Shown: positions 19,159-27,894 of the stretch, piece by piece
Layout: each line of letters opens with the position of its first letter
How positions within the stretch are numbered: position 1 is the stretch's first letter
Source of the DNA: an uncultured Muribaculaceae bacterium
GTDB taxonomy: Bacteria; Bacteroidota; Bacteroidia; Bacteroidales; Muribaculaceae
Length of the DNA: 64,000 bases
Assembly: GCA_910587235.1 (NCBI GenBank)
Contig: CAJUKD010000007.1
Coordinates: forward strand, 35,797-99,796
Reading direction: 5' to 3'
Translations under genes and position numbers: made by a program
Notes under the pieces: model-generated
Seen by the model: only the letters and a program-made list of their open reading frames with translations
Database searches by the model: none
Told to the model about the DNA's origin: nothing

Positions 19159-19614
19159 ATGAAACAAAAAGATATCAATATAAAAAATCGCCGTGCGACG
19201 TTCGACTATGAAATCGTGGAGACATTCACGGCCGGAATGGTTCTTACCGGTACGGAAATCAAGTCGATACGCGGGGGCCATGCAAGTCTTGTCGATACAT
19301 TCTGCTATGTGAACAACGGTGAGGTATGGGTGAAAAATATGAATATAGCCGAATATTTTTACGGCACATATAACAACCATGCAGCCAGACGCGACCGCAA
19401 ACTGTTGTTGAATCGGAAGGAGATAGCACGTTTGCAAAAAAACGGCCGTGATGCAGGATTCACAATTGTGCCATTGCGGCTGTTCATCAACGAACGCGGG
19501 CTTGCAAAACTGGTCATAGGCATAGCCCGGGGTAAAAAAGAGTACGATAAGAGGCAGTCGATAAAGGAGCGTGACGACAAGCGCGCCATGGCTCGTCTTT
19601 TTCATAAATCATGA
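19159..19614 (+). CDS. smpB: SsrA-binding protein SmpB
   Basis: A 151-residue RNA-binding protein that brings tmRNA to stalled ribosomes (trans-translation). Family marks are clear: NIKNRRATFDYEIVETFTAGMVLTGTEIKSIR, then an oligonucleotide-binding beta barrel, LRLFINERGLAKLVIGIARGKKEYDKRQSIKERDDKR near the C-terminus. The basic C-terminal tail enters the mRNA channel in known SmpB proteins. Length is normal. The tmRNA gene itself is not in the window. It converges on the methyltransferase gene, with only 27 bases between and no clear terminator. Confidence 0.97.
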   Translation: MKQKDINIKNRRATFDYEIVETFTAGMVLTGTEIKSIRGGHASLVDTFCYVNNGEVWVKNMNIAEYFYGTYNNHAARRDRKLLLNRKEIARLQKNGRDAGFTIVPLRLFINERGLAKLVIGIARGKKEYDKRQSIKERDDKRAMARLFHKS

Positions 19615-19641
19615 CAGGCGCTTTTTACGTCCGCTCGTATT

Positions 19642-20874
19642 TTAAATCTTCCGGCAAACTATCAGTATTCGTTCGCCACAGGCGTCTGTCAGGCCGTAAA
19701 CTCGGATGGTTCCGCTTCCTTCCTTAGTTCCCAGTCGTTTGCGTAATTCGTCTGCACTTATGCCGAAATTGCGTGCGGCGACGGATATCTGCGGATATTT
19801 GCGCGCGAAGCGTTTGATTATTCGTGATGCATAAGGTAGAACTTCCTGCACTTCAAATATATCTCCCGGAAAATCGTCCTTTAGATTCCCGGAGTGGTAT
19901 AAACGAGTGTTGGCATGGAATGTCCGCAAACCGAAACGTGCTGCGAGAAGACGTCCGGCTCCTGACTTCATTACTGCCGGCCATGCTTCGTATATGTAAT
20001 CGCCGGCTTTTGCTTCCCCGCTTTGGCATTCAGCATCTTTTTCTTCTGAAGCTGTGAAGCTGATTGTGCAAGCGCTTCCTGCTGCTGTCAGCGTGGTGGC
20101 TTCTATCAGAAGACTCGTGCCGGCCGGCCGGGGATTCCCTAAATCGATCAGAGCTATAAGTTCCTTGCATTCGGCAGGTGTGCCGAGAGCTATTATGGCA
20201 GATGCTTTTTCACCGAGTTCTTTGTCTGTATGGGTGATGTCCAGCATGGGTGACATTTTTATGACAAGCAATCCTGCTATTTTGGAAAGGACCGGGAGCA
20301 GTGATATAACGTCCGGTTCGCATTCGGCAAGAGCATATACCCGAGAACCGTCTGCTGCACGACGGGCCGGGTCGATGAACGCACAGTCGAACCTGTGTCC
20401 ATTATCCGCCCATTCTGTCGCAAGTTCACGGCAATCACCGGATATACATTTCAGGATATCCGATAGATGGAGCTGTTCGGCGTTATAATTAAGTGCATCG
20501 ACGAGCGTTTTGTTGCGTTCGCAGGCGGTCACTTCTGCCGCACGGGAGGCAAAATGCAAAGCATCTATTCCTAATCCGGACGTAAGATCGACAACGCTTC
20601 CGCCTTCGGTAATTAGCGATGAATGAAAGGATGCAAGGCGGTCGGATGTTGATTGTTCTGCCGACAATATGGACGGGAAATAGAAACGGGGCGAAGTACC
20701 GAGCGTGTCTGATAGTTTGCCTGCGCATTTTTTCCTGCATTCTATTTGTATCAGAGCCGCGTCGAGGTCGAAGGGTAGGGGACGTCCTGCCCATTTCAGC
20801 CTCAGTACGGCAGGATTTTCATTATGGTGTTCTTCTATCCATCTGAAAAAGTCGTCGTTGAATTGCAGGTTCAT
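19642..20874 (-). CDS. SAM-dependent methyltransferase with THUMP-like domain
   Basis: A 410-residue cytoplasmic protein. Its centre is a class I SAM-binding fold (VVDLTSGLGIDALHFA around residues 95-110, acidic end of beta-2 in VTACERN) with a DPAR-type motif (CAFIDPARRAADG) where adenine or guanine N-methylases carry DPPY-like residues. The C-terminal 70-100 residues match the THUMP-like domain seen in Bacteroidota homologues (RKYPQISVAARNFGISADELRKRL). The substrate is probably an RNA, by analogy with THUMP proteins; this is inference. It is downstream of pgk, from which a hairpin separates it. Confidence 0.82.
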   Translation of the reverse strand: MNLQFNDDFFRWIEEHHNENPAVLRLKWAGRPLPFDLDAALIQIECRKKCAGKLSDTLGTSPRFYFPSILSAEQSTSDRLASFHSSLITEGGSVVDLTSGLGIDALHFASRAAEVTACERNKTLVDALNYNAEQLHLSDILKCISGDCRELATEWADNGHRFDCAFIDPARRAADGSRVYALAECEPDVISLLPVLSKIAGLLVIKMSPMLDITHTDKELGEKASAIIALGTPAECKELIALIDLGNPRPAGTSLLIEATTLTAAGSACTISFTASEEKDAECQSGEAKAGDYIYEAWPAVMKSGAGRLLAARFGLRTFHANTRLYHSGNLKDDFPGDIFEVQEVLPYASRIIKRFARKYPQISVAARNFGISADELRKRLGTKEGSGTIRVYGLTDACGERILIVCRKI

Positions 20875-20903
20875 TATGTCGGGGTCTTTTATTGTTGGAA
20901 CGG

Positions 20904-20945
20904 ACGAAGCCGATGCTTCGTTTATAAAACGGGCATCGGCTTCGT
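20904..20945 (-). terminator. Probable pgk terminator hairpin
   Basis: A 13-bp perfect stem (ACGAAGCCGATGC / GCATCGGCTTCGT) lies between the pgk stop and the next minus-strand gene. There is no strong U-run right after it on the minus strand, so termination may be partial. Confidence 0.65.
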
Positions 20946-20972
20946 AATGTTTATGCTTTGAAGTTCTGTAGG

Positions 20973-22220
20973 TCAGCCCTTGATGGCGGCAACGCCGGGG
21001 AGAACCTTGCCTTCGATAGCTTCAAGCAGGGCGCCGCCGCCTGTTGAAACGTAAGAAACTTCGTCGGCCAGACCGAACTTGTTGACGCAGGCAACAGAAT
21101 CGCCGCCTCCGACGAGAGAGAATGCGCCGTCTTTAGTAGCTTCTACAACAGCGTCGGCGATTGCACGGCTGCCGGCAGTGAAGTTGTCAAATTCAAATAC
21201 ACCGGCGGGACCGTTCCAAAGGATTGTTTTGGAACCGCGGATAGCGTTTGTAAAGAGTTTGCGGGTGTCGGGACCTGCGTCAAGACCTTCCCAGCCTTCG
21301 GGGATGTCCATTACAGAGCATATACGGGTGTTGGCGTCGTTGCTGAATGCATCGGCAGCCACGCAGTCGACTCCGAGAACAAGGTTCACGCCTTTTTCTT
21401 TGGCTTTGCGCATAATATCGAGAGCAAGATCGAGTTTGTCGTTCTCGCAGATAGAGTTACCTACATTGCCGCCCTGTGCTTTGGCAAAAGTGTAGGTCAT
21501 GCCGCCGCAGAGAATAAGATTGTCGACTTTGTCCATCAGATTCTCGATTATACCGATTTTGGTGGATACTTTCGAACCACCCATGATGGCGGTGAAAGGA
21601 CGGCGGATGTCGCTGAGAATGTTGTCGACGGCCTTGACTTCCTTTTCCATCAGATAGCCGAGCATCTTGTGGTCGGCGTCGAAATAGTCGGCGATCACAG
21701 CTGTAGAAGCATGACGGCGGTGGGCGGTGCCGAATGCGTCGTTAACGTAAACGTCGGCGTATGATGCCAGTGTTTTTGCGAAAGTAGCCTGACGTTCTTT
21801 CATTTCTTTCTTGGCTGCGTCGTAAGCGGGATCGGCTTTGTCGATACCTACGGGCTTGCCTTCTTCCTCGGGATAGAAGCGGAGGTTCTCAAGAAGAAGT
21901 ACCTGGCCGGGCTTCAGAGAGGCTGCCATGTCGCCGGCTGCGGCGCAGTCGTTGGCAAACTGTACGTCGGTGCCGAGTGCTTTGGCAACGGCATCTTTTA
22001 TCTGCGACAGCGAGAGCTTTGCATTTACTTTGCCTTTGGGTTTGCCCATGTGCGACATGATGATAAGCGAACCGCCGTCGTTGAGGATTTTTTTAAGAGT
22101 GGGGAGCGCGCCGCGGATGCGGGTGTCGTCTGTGATATTGCCGTTTTCGTCCAGAGGAACGTTGAAGTCAACGCGTACGATGGCCTTGTGACCTGCGAAG
22201 TTGAAGTTGTCGATGTTCAT
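20973..22220 (-). CDS. pgk: Phosphoglycerate kinase
   Basis: A 415-residue glycolytic enzyme converting 1,3-bisphosphoglycerate and ADP to 3-phosphoglycerate and ATP. Visible motifs are RVDFNVPLDENG near the N-terminus, SHMGKPKG, NDAFGTAHRRHAST, GGSKVSTKI, the hinge region, and the nucleotide-binding GGGDSVACV loop near the C-terminus with STGGGALLEAIEGK. Length and residues are normal. It is a single gene with its own promoter box at 22302-22309; gap and triosephosphate isomerase genes are not beside it. Confidence 0.98.
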   Translation of the reverse strand: MNIDNFNFAGHKAIVRVDFNVPLDENGNITDDTRIRGALPTLKKILNDGGSLIIMSHMGKPKGKVNAKLSLSQIKDAVAKALGTDVQFANDCAAAGDMAASLKPGQVLLLENLRFYPEEEGKPVGIDKADPAYDAAKKEMKERQATFAKTLASYADVYVNDAFGTAHRRHASTAVIADYFDADHKMLGYLMEKEVKAVDNILSDIRRPFTAIMGGSKVSTKIGIIENLMDKVDNLILCGGMTYTFAKAQGGNVGNSICENDKLDLALDIMRKAKEKGVNLVLGVDCVAADAFSNDANTRICSVMDIPEGWEGLDAGPDTRKLFTNAIRGSKTILWNGPAGVFEFDNFTAGSRAIADAVVEATKDGAFSLVGGGDSVACVNKFGLADEVSYVSTGGGALLEAIEGKVLPGVAAIKG

Positions 22221-22301
22221 TTTCGTTCAATATTAGGTTTTGTAATGATTCTTAAGTCATACGGGATGCACTTTCTTTTTTGAGCGTCTCGTTTGCGCCC
22301 G

Positions 22302-22309
22302 CAAATTTA
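22302..22309 (-). promoter_or_regulatory. -7 box for pgk
   Basis: The minus strand reads TAAATTTG, matching TAnnTTTG, about 82 bases before the pgk ATG at 22220. The leader carries no ORF. Confidence 0.5.
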
Positions 22310-22406
22310 CTCTTTTTTTTTGACAATACATTAATAGTACGTTTCTAAGTTTTCAAAAGATGATTTATCATTGTTTGATTGTTCGTTTGCGCTTGTTCAA
22401 CTTTTT

Positions 22407-22437
22407 TTTGTCGTTTGGCGGATTTGAGCTAACTTTG
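22407..22437 (+). promoter_or_regulatory. Full consensus promoter for the DUF4290-rimM operon
   Basis: A TTTG -33 element (22407-22410) is followed by a 19-base spacer and TAACTTTG (22430-22437). This is the canonical Bacteroidota TTTG-N19-TAnnTTTG architecture. The first ATG follows at 22473. Confidence 0.8.
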
Positions 22438-22472
22438 ACCGATAAAACAGATTTTAAGCCTGACAAATCAAA

Positions 22473-23066
22473 ATGTTGACTTATAATAACCATCTCAAGA
22501 AACTTGTTCTGCCGGAATATGGCCGTAACATACAGAATATGGTCGACCATTGCCTGACCATAGAAGACAGGGAAGAGCGTACGCGTTGTGCCCACACCAT
22601 AGTGCGTGCCATGATGACACTCTTTCCCCAACAAGGCGGTGATCAACAGGAGTATCGTCGTAAACTCTGGGATCATCTTGCTATCATGAGCGATTTCCGT
22701 CTTGATGTCGATATTCCTTTCGAACTTGTTCGTCCCGAATCCTTCGAAGGGGCGCCTGATCCTGTCGACCTGTCGCATCCTGAAGTAATACGTCATCGTC
22801 ATTACGGACTTCTGGTGCAGCAGCTTATTGAGATCGCATCGCAGATGGAACCCGGAGAGGAACGTGATGCTTTGGCCATGCTGATTGCTAACCACATGAA
22901 GAAACTTATGCTGGCTGTTAACCGCGACGGAGTCGAGGATGTCCGCATATTCAATGATTTGCGGACTATGTCGCACGGACAGTTCAATTTCGATCCGGAT
23001 GTAGTTCATCTTCATGAATTCAAAGCCGCACCTGTTCCTGCCGGCAAGAAAAAGAAGAAAAAATGA
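22473..23066 (+). CDS. DUF4290 family protein
   Basis: A 197-residue cytoplasmic protein matching the Bacteroidota DUF4290 family: LTYNNHLKKLVLPEYGRNIQNMVDHC at the N-terminus and HPEVIRHRHYGLLVQQLIEIA in the middle. It is mostly helical and ends in a lysine-rich tail (PAGKKKKKK). The biochemical role is unknown. Its stop overlaps the rimM start (ATGA), so the two are translationally coupled, which hints at a link to ribosome maturation or translation. The promoter at 22407-22437 is a textbook one. Confidence 0.85.
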   Translation: MLTYNNHLKKLVLPEYGRNIQNMVDHCLTIEDREERTRCAHTIVRAMMTLFPQQGGDQQEYRRKLWDHLAIMSDFRLDVDIPFELVRPESFEGAPDPVDLSHPEVIRHRHYGLLVQQLIEIASQMEPGEERDALAMLIANHMKKLMLAVNRDGVEDVRIFNDLRTMSHGQFNFDPDVVHLHEFKAAPVPAGKKKKKK

Positions 23067-23587
23067 TTTCCGACAGCGAGATTCGGCTAATAGGGCGGTT
23101 TAATAAGCCACATGGCATCAATGGTGAAATATCGTTGAGTGTCGATGGCGATATGGATATACAATTCGATGCCTTGCGCTGCATAATAGTCAAGGTGGAC
23201 GATATTAATGTGCCGTTTTTCATCGAAAGCGTACGGTCGAAAGGGCGGGATTCCGTGCTTGTCCGTCTTGAAGGAGTCTGTGATGAAGATTGTGCCGCCG
23301 AATTTTCCATGCAGCCGGTTTATGCGTTATGTTCTGATATTCCTGAGGCTGATGACGAAGACGGATTCTATGCGTCTGATCTGATAGGATTCGATATTCA
23401 GGTCGACAGTATGGACATAGGGTATATCGCAGATATAGACGAGAGTACTGAAAATGTACTGTTTGTTGTGAAGAAGGCAGACGGAGCTTCTCTATTGATT
23501 CCTGTTGCCGATGACTTTATAGAGGAAATAGATGTGGATGAGCATGTCATTGTAATGTGCTTGCCTTCAGGACTTCTTGAATTATGA
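23063..23587 (+). CDS. rimM: Ribosome maturation factor RimM
   Basis: A 174-residue factor for 30S subunit assembly that binds ribosomal protein S19. The N-terminal RimM beta barrel (RLIGRFNKPHGINGEISLSVDGD) and the C-terminal PRC-barrel (FYASDLIGFDIQ ... LLIPVADDFIEEID) are both visible, ending in the usual MCLPSGLLEL. Length is normal. It overlaps the DUF4290 gene by 4 bases and is followed after 12 bases by a small acidic protein gene. Confidence 0.94.
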   Translation: MISDSEIRLIGRFNKPHGINGEISLSVDGDMDIQFDALRCIIVKVDDINVPFFIESVRSKGRDSVLVRLEGVCDEDCAAEFSMQPVYALCSDIPEADDEDGFYASDLIGFDIQVDSMDIGYIADIDESTENVLFVVKKADGASLLIPVADDFIEEIDVDEHVIVMCLPSGLLEL

Positions 23588-23599
23588 TATTTTACCGAA

Positions 23600-23911
23600 A
23601 TGAAAGAATTTGATGAAAATATGGCCGCAGAACTTATGCTGGCGGCATTATCTCCGGAGCGTCGGTCGCTTTTCAGTACTGACAATGCTATAGAGGTCAT
23701 AGATCTTATTTTCGACTATTACGAGGATGCCGGTCTGACCGACCTCGATTTCGACGACGAGGATGATTACGACTTACAGGCTGAGCGTCGTGATGCGGTC
23801 GCTTATGTTGAGAAGGTTCTCGCCAAGGACAGAGAAGCGCCGGCTTTTACCTCGGAAGAAATAGCGGCAATGGTTGCCGCGGAGATGGATTACGAAGAAT
23901 CCTTGATTTGA
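23600..23911 (+). CDS. Small acidic conserved protein
   Basis: A 103-residue, very acidic, probably helical protein. It has a run of Asp/Glu residues around positions 50-60 (DFDDEDDYD) and no signal peptide or membrane helix. Sitting between rimM and an OmpA-like gene with spacings of 12 and about 2 bases, it is part of the DUF4290-rimM operon. I recognise no family and infer only that it is cytoplasmic. Confidence 0.7.
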   Translation: MKEFDENMAAELMLAALSPERRSLFSTDNAIEVIDLIFDYYEDAGLTDLDFDDEDDYDLQAERRDAVAYVEKVLAKDREAPAFTSEEIAAMVAAEMDYEESLI

Positions 23912-23913
23912 TT

Positions 23914-24558
23914 ATGCCGTCGGCTGTTTTCAAAAACATAATTCATAGGCTTCCTGCGATTTTGTGGCTTTTGACAATTGTCGCTTGTCCATATTCACTT
24001 TTCGCACAGGATGCCGGCAATGCCGATGACGACGATGAGCTTTCACTCTCCTTTGACGCTAATGTAGCCACGCCGAGAGTTCCGCAAAAACAAAAATCGC
24101 GTGTGCGGGAACAGGTAGCTGATCTTGAGGCCTCGCTTAAAGAACATGGCTATGCCGTGGTGACTTTGCGCGACGGAGAGGTTCTTCGGGTCACCATACC
24201 TTGTGACCGGCTTTTTGCTCCGAATTCAAGTGAACTGAAAGCCGACGTCGCGCCCGTGCTGACTCCTTTGAAAAAATACAGCAGGCCTGACAGTCCTTAT
24301 AAAATGGTGGTGGCGGTTCATGCCGATGATACCGGCGACACAGTTTATTGCGATCGTCTGACTGCAGACAGAGCCTCGGCAATCGACGGTTTCTTCTATG
24401 TCCTGGCGGGAGGCGAAGAAACGGGTATTATTCCATACGGGCTTGGACAGGACGATTTCATAGGCTCTAACCACTCTATAGAGGCTCGTGCGCGAAACCG
24501 TCGTGTGGAAATATATCTTGTGCCACGTACTTCACTGTTCCAGAAACAGAAAAAATAG
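23914..24558 (+). CDS. OmpA-like periplasmic protein
   Basis: A protein of about 214 residues with the ATG at 23914; an in-frame TTG at 23908 overlaps the preceding stop and is less likely. A signal peptide ends near SLFAQ. A short acidic segment is followed by a domain resembling the OmpA C-terminal peptidoglycan-binding fold: LFAPNSSELKADVAPVLTPLKKY, VVAVHADDTGD, DRLTADRASAIDGFF, and IEARARNRRVEIYLVP at the end. It would anchor to peptidoglycan. It is shorter than most OmpA-family proteins and has no beta-barrel domain. It is the last gene before the glnS promoter. Confidence 0.8.
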   Translation: MPSAVFKNIIHRLPAILWLLTIVACPYSLFAQDAGNADDDDELSLSFDANVATPRVPQKQKSRVREQVADLEASLKEHGYAVVTLRDGEVLRVTIPCDRLFAPNSSELKADVAPVLTPLKKYSRPDSPYKMVVAVHADDTGDTVYCDRLTADRASAIDGFFYVLAGGEETGIIPYGLGQDDFIGSNHSIEARARNRRVEIYLVPRTSLFQKQKK

Positions 24559-24559
24559 T

Positions 24560-24567
24560 TAACTTTG
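24560..24567 (+). promoter_or_regulatory. -7 box for glnS
   Basis: TAACTTTG matches TAnnTTTG and lies immediately after the OmpA-like stop codon. It overlaps the most upstream possible glnS start, which supports the downstream start at 24640 and a leader of roughly 65 bases. Confidence 0.65.
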
Positions 24568-24639
24568 CGCGGCCGTTGTGAAAACATGACCGCAACACAT
24601 ATTTCATACATTACGAACCATTCACACATCTTTACCACA

Positions 24640-26346
24640 ATGGACGTTAAAGAAGTAAATGAACTGCCTGAGGGCAAGGGACTCAATTTTGTAGAAGAAG
24701 AAGTGTTCAACGATCTCCGCTCGGGAAAGAATGGAGGCCGCCTAAGCACGCGTTTCCCACCCGAACCCAACGGTTATCTGCATATAGGACATGCAAAAGC
24801 TATCTGCATGGACTTCGGTGTTGCCGAAAAATTCGGCGGTACTTGCAATCTTCGCTTCGACGATACGAATCCGGTGAAAGAAGATGTTGAGTATGTCGAT
24901 TCAATTAGAGAAGATATACATTGGCTCGGTTTTGACTGGGGTGACAGAGAGTACTATGCTTCCGATTATTTCCCTCAGTTATTCGATCTGGCTGTCCGCA
25001 TGATAAAAGAAGGCAAGGCCTATGTCGACGATCAGACTTCTGAGGAAATCGCCGCTCAGAAAGGAACTCCTACCACTCCCGGTATCGAAAGCCCCTATCG
25101 CTCGCGTACGGTGGAGGAGAACCTCGATCTGTTCATGCGCATGAATGCCGGGGAATTTGAAGAAGGCTCACATGTGTTGCGCGCCAAAATCGATATGGCG
25201 TCCTCCAACATGCACTTCCGCGACCCTATAATGTACCGCATTATCAAGCATCCTCATCATCGTACGGGAACGACATGGAAAGTTTATCCCATGTATGATT
25301 TTGCCCATGGCCAGAGTGACTATTTCGAAGGTGTGACACACTCGATATGCACTCTTGAATTTGTGCCTCATCGCCCGCTTTACGAGCACTTTGTGCGTGA
25401 ACTTGCCGACGAAAGCTATTGCCCGCGTCAGATTGAATTCAACCGTCTGAATCTGACATATACCGTCATGAGCAAGCGTAAATTGCTGCAGCTTGTAAAA
25501 GAAGGGCTGGTTGCCGGATGGGATGATCCCCGTATGCCGACAATATCGGGAATGCGCCGTCGCGGTTACACACCGGCATCTATACGCAATTTTATAAATA
25601 CCATCGGTTACACAAAATACGAAGCACTCAACAGTGTAAGCCTGCTTGAGCATGCCGTGCGTGACGATTTGAACAGTGTGGCCACGCGTGTGATGGCGGT
25701 GATCAATCCCGTCAAAGTTGTCATAACCAATTATCCGGAAGGACAGGTGGAAACCGTCACTATGGAAAATAATCCCGAAGAGGAAGGTAGCGGCGTGCAC
25801 GAAATGCCTTTCACCCGCGAGATTTATATCGAACGCGACGATTTCATGGAAAATCCGCCTAAAAAATTCTTCCGCCTTGCGCCGGGTAGCGAGGTACGCC
25901 TAAAAGGTGCATACATCATCAAATGCGAGGATGTCGTTAAGGATGCCGACGGAAATATTATTGAACTTCGTTGTACTTATGATCCGGAATCACGTAGCGG
26001 ACTACCCGGAGCTATGCGTAAGGTGAAAGGCACTCTTCATTGGGTTTCGGCAGCTCATGCTGTCGATGCGGAGGTCCGTCTTTACGATCGTCTTTTCGAT
26101 GTCGAGAACCCCGCAGCCGAACCTGACCGCGACTTCCGTGAGATGCTTAATCCGGAATCTCTCAAGGTGGTTACAGGCGTCAAGCTCGAGCCTTACATAG
26201 TGGCAAATGCTTCGCGCGGAAGTAAATTCCAGTTCCAGCGTATAGGATATTTTACGCCAGACTATGACTATACGGCGGAAAAACCCGTGTTCAACCGCAC
26301 CATAGCCCTTAAGGATACATGGGAGAAGGTGCAGAAAAAGAACTGA
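24640..26346 (+). CDS. glnS: Glutaminyl-tRNA synthetase
   Basis: A 568-residue class I aminoacyl-tRNA synthetase that attaches glutamine to tRNA-Gln. The HIGH signature is at residues 48-51 (PNGYLHIGHAKAI), the KMSKS-equivalent is VMSKR at 276-280, and the anticodon-binding beta-barrel domain fills the C-terminal half. Presence of GlnRS means the cell need not depend on the amidotransferase route for Gln-tRNA. The frame is open to 24565, but a promoter box overlaps that position and MDVKEVNELPEGKG is the usual N-terminus. A tetratricopeptide-like gene starts 1 base after its stop. Confidence 0.96.
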   Translation: MDVKEVNELPEGKGLNFVEEEVFNDLRSGKNGGRLSTRFPPEPNGYLHIGHAKAICMDFGVAEKFGGTCNLRFDDTNPVKEDVEYVDSIREDIHWLGFDWGDREYYASDYFPQLFDLAVRMIKEGKAYVDDQTSEEIAAQKGTPTTPGIESPYRSRTVEENLDLFMRMNAGEFEEGSHVLRAKIDMASSNMHFRDPIMYRIIKHPHHRTGTTWKVYPMYDFAHGQSDYFEGVTHSICTLEFVPHRPLYEHFVRELADESYCPRQIEFNRLNLTYTVMSKRKLLQLVKEGLVAGWDDPRMPTISGMRRRGYTPASIRNFINTIGYTKYEALNSVSLLEHAVRDDLNSVATRVMAVINPVKVVITNYPEGQVETVTMENNPEEEGSGVHEMPFTREIYIERDDFMENPPKKFFRLAPGSEVRLKGAYIIKCEDVVKDADGNIIELRCTYDPESRSGLPGAMRKVKGTLHWVSAAHAVDAEVRLYDRLFDVENPAAEPDRDFREMLNPESLKVVTGVKLEPYIVANASRGSKFQFQRIGYFTPDYDYTAEKPVFNRTIALKDTWEKVQKKN

Positions 26347-26347
26347 T

Positions 26348-27817
26348 TTGGACGAAGCCGAAAACACGCGCCAGGCTCTTTACGAGCGATTCCTTGAATC
26401 GCTCCGCCGGCCTGTTGCCGAACGATTTTTTGACGAAGACGAACTTGTCGAGATATTCGACTATTCCGGCGACCTCAATGATGATTACGTTCGCCTTGAG
26501 GTGTTGATGTGCGGCTTCCGGCTTTATCCGGAGAGCGATGCTTTGGCTGCGCGTAGGGCCGTTTTCTATAAGGATTTTGACGGAGATGGGAGTGAAAGCT
26601 GCCTTGGCCGTTATCTCTCCGATAATTCCGGAGCAGCATCTACGCTTTGGAGCCTCGGACGTATGTCGGCATTCTCTCCGGCTACACCGGAAGAAGCACA
26701 TGCGGCTCTTGACTATCTGCTGGCTCAGACCGAAGTGTTTGCCGATGAAGAAGCTATACAGCTTGTCAAGCTTGCCGATGAACTTGAATGTTACGACTGG
26801 CTGTTCCGGAATCTGGATTTGCTGCGGACGAAAGTATCATATCCTCCCGCATTGCTCTACGAGATTGTGCGTGTAGCCGATAAAAACGGAGATCATGAAA
26901 CGGCGATATCAATCCTTGAGGGACTTATAGAAAAAGAGCCTTTTTCAGGAATTTATTGGGCGCTGATGTTTCGCGCTCAGGCGCGTCGGGAGAACGAAAA
27001 AGAAGCCCGTAGCGCCTTTGAATATGCCAAAGCGCTTGCGGAGGCCGATGAGCCGGCCTTATTGTTTCTTGTCGAGGTAATCTACGAGCACGCACCCTAT
27101 CTTCATGAAGAGGCAATAGCAATAATAGACGGCCTTATAGACGCCAATCCCGATAAATTCGATTATGTCGATTGCAAGGCCGCGCAACTTATGCGTCGTG
27201 GTGAGCGGCATCAGGCCATTGCATGCTTGTTGGAATATTTCACTTCGCATCCGGATTGCGGATCTGCTGTTAAGCAATTGCTGGCATGTGGAGCGCCTAT
27301 GGCTGCCGACTGTCTGCGTGTATTTTATGCAGCCACCGACGGCCGTGGATTTGATTTGGATACATTCAATGAAATCGCATCATCGCTCCATAGCATTCCT
27401 CTTATGTCTTCACTCGAAGCATTGCTTGGTGTGGCTCTGGAATACGGCTCGATTGACATTTCCATGACAGCGGCCTATCTTGAGGCGTTGTATTCTTTGG
27501 GTAAATATGAGGCTTGTTATGAATTGTTTAAAGATATAGATCTTAGCGATAACAGTTCCCCTCACCGTACAATAACACTTTATGCCGTAGGGCTGCTTTC
27601 GGCTCTTCGTACGGCCCACTATGAAAAAGCGCGAGAACTTGCCCGTGACATACTGCGTATTTCAGCCGATTTCATGGGAGTCACACAGATTTCCAATCGA
27701 GTCATGTTATTGGGGATATCCACAATTGCTCGTCGTGTATTGGCCATTACCGACTCCGAACTCGCTGACTTCTTCAAAGATTACTATGACCCACTCCGTT
27801 ATGGCAAATTCTCATGA
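26348..27817 (+). CDS. TPR-like repeat protein with a TTG start
   Basis: A 489-residue, mostly helical, acidic protein without signal peptide. Repeated helix pairs with TPR-like spacing are evident, for example AISILEGLIEKEPFSGIYWALMFRAQAR and AIAIIDGLIDANPDKFDYVDCKA. The first plausible start is a TTG at 26348, one base after the glnS stop; no ATG or GTG precedes it in frame, and the next ATG would cut off about 50 residues. Such proteins usually serve as protein-protein scaffolds. No specific function can be assigned. The gene ends just before a strong terminator. Confidence 0.8.
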   Translation: MDEAENTRQALYERFLESLRRPVAERFFDEDELVEIFDYSGDLNDDYVRLEVLMCGFRLYPESDALAARRAVFYKDFDGDGSESCLGRYLSDNSGAASTLWSLGRMSAFSPATPEEAHAALDYLLAQTEVFADEEAIQLVKLADELECYDWLFRNLDLLRTKVSYPPALLYEIVRVADKNGDHETAISILEGLIEKEPFSGIYWALMFRAQARRENEKEARSAFEYAKALAEADEPALLFLVEVIYEHAPYLHEEAIAIIDGLIDANPDKFDYVDCKAAQLMRRGERHQAIACLLEYFTSHPDCGSAVKQLLACGAPMAADCLRVFYAATDGRGFDLDTFNEIASSLHSIPLMSSLEALLGVALEYGSIDISMTAAYLEALYSLGKYEACYELFKDIDLSDNSSPHRTITLYAVGLLSALRTAHYEKARELARDILRISADFMGVTQISNRVMLLGISTIARRVLAITDSELADFFKDYYDPLRYGKFS

Positions 27818-27833
27818 CCACGCCATATCCTCA

Positions 27834-27881
27834 TTATAAAATAAAGGGTTGTGTAGCACTACACAACCCTTTATTTTATAA
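27834..27881. terminator. Long perfect bidirectional terminator
   Basis: A near-perfect 23-bp stem with a 2- to 4-base loop (AAAGGGTTGTGTAG / CTACACAACCCTTT core), with AT-rich ends acting as U-runs in both directions. It separates the TPR-like gene from the decayed locus. Confidence 0.9.
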
Positions 27882-27894
27882 TAGAAGCTCTTGT

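Noticed and set aside
27834..27881. Long perfect palindrome considered as a recombinase site or insertion-sequence end
   Set aside because: It has a small loop, AT-rich ends and lies between convergent ends of genes, all fitting a bidirectional terminator; no recombinase or transposase gene is nearby.
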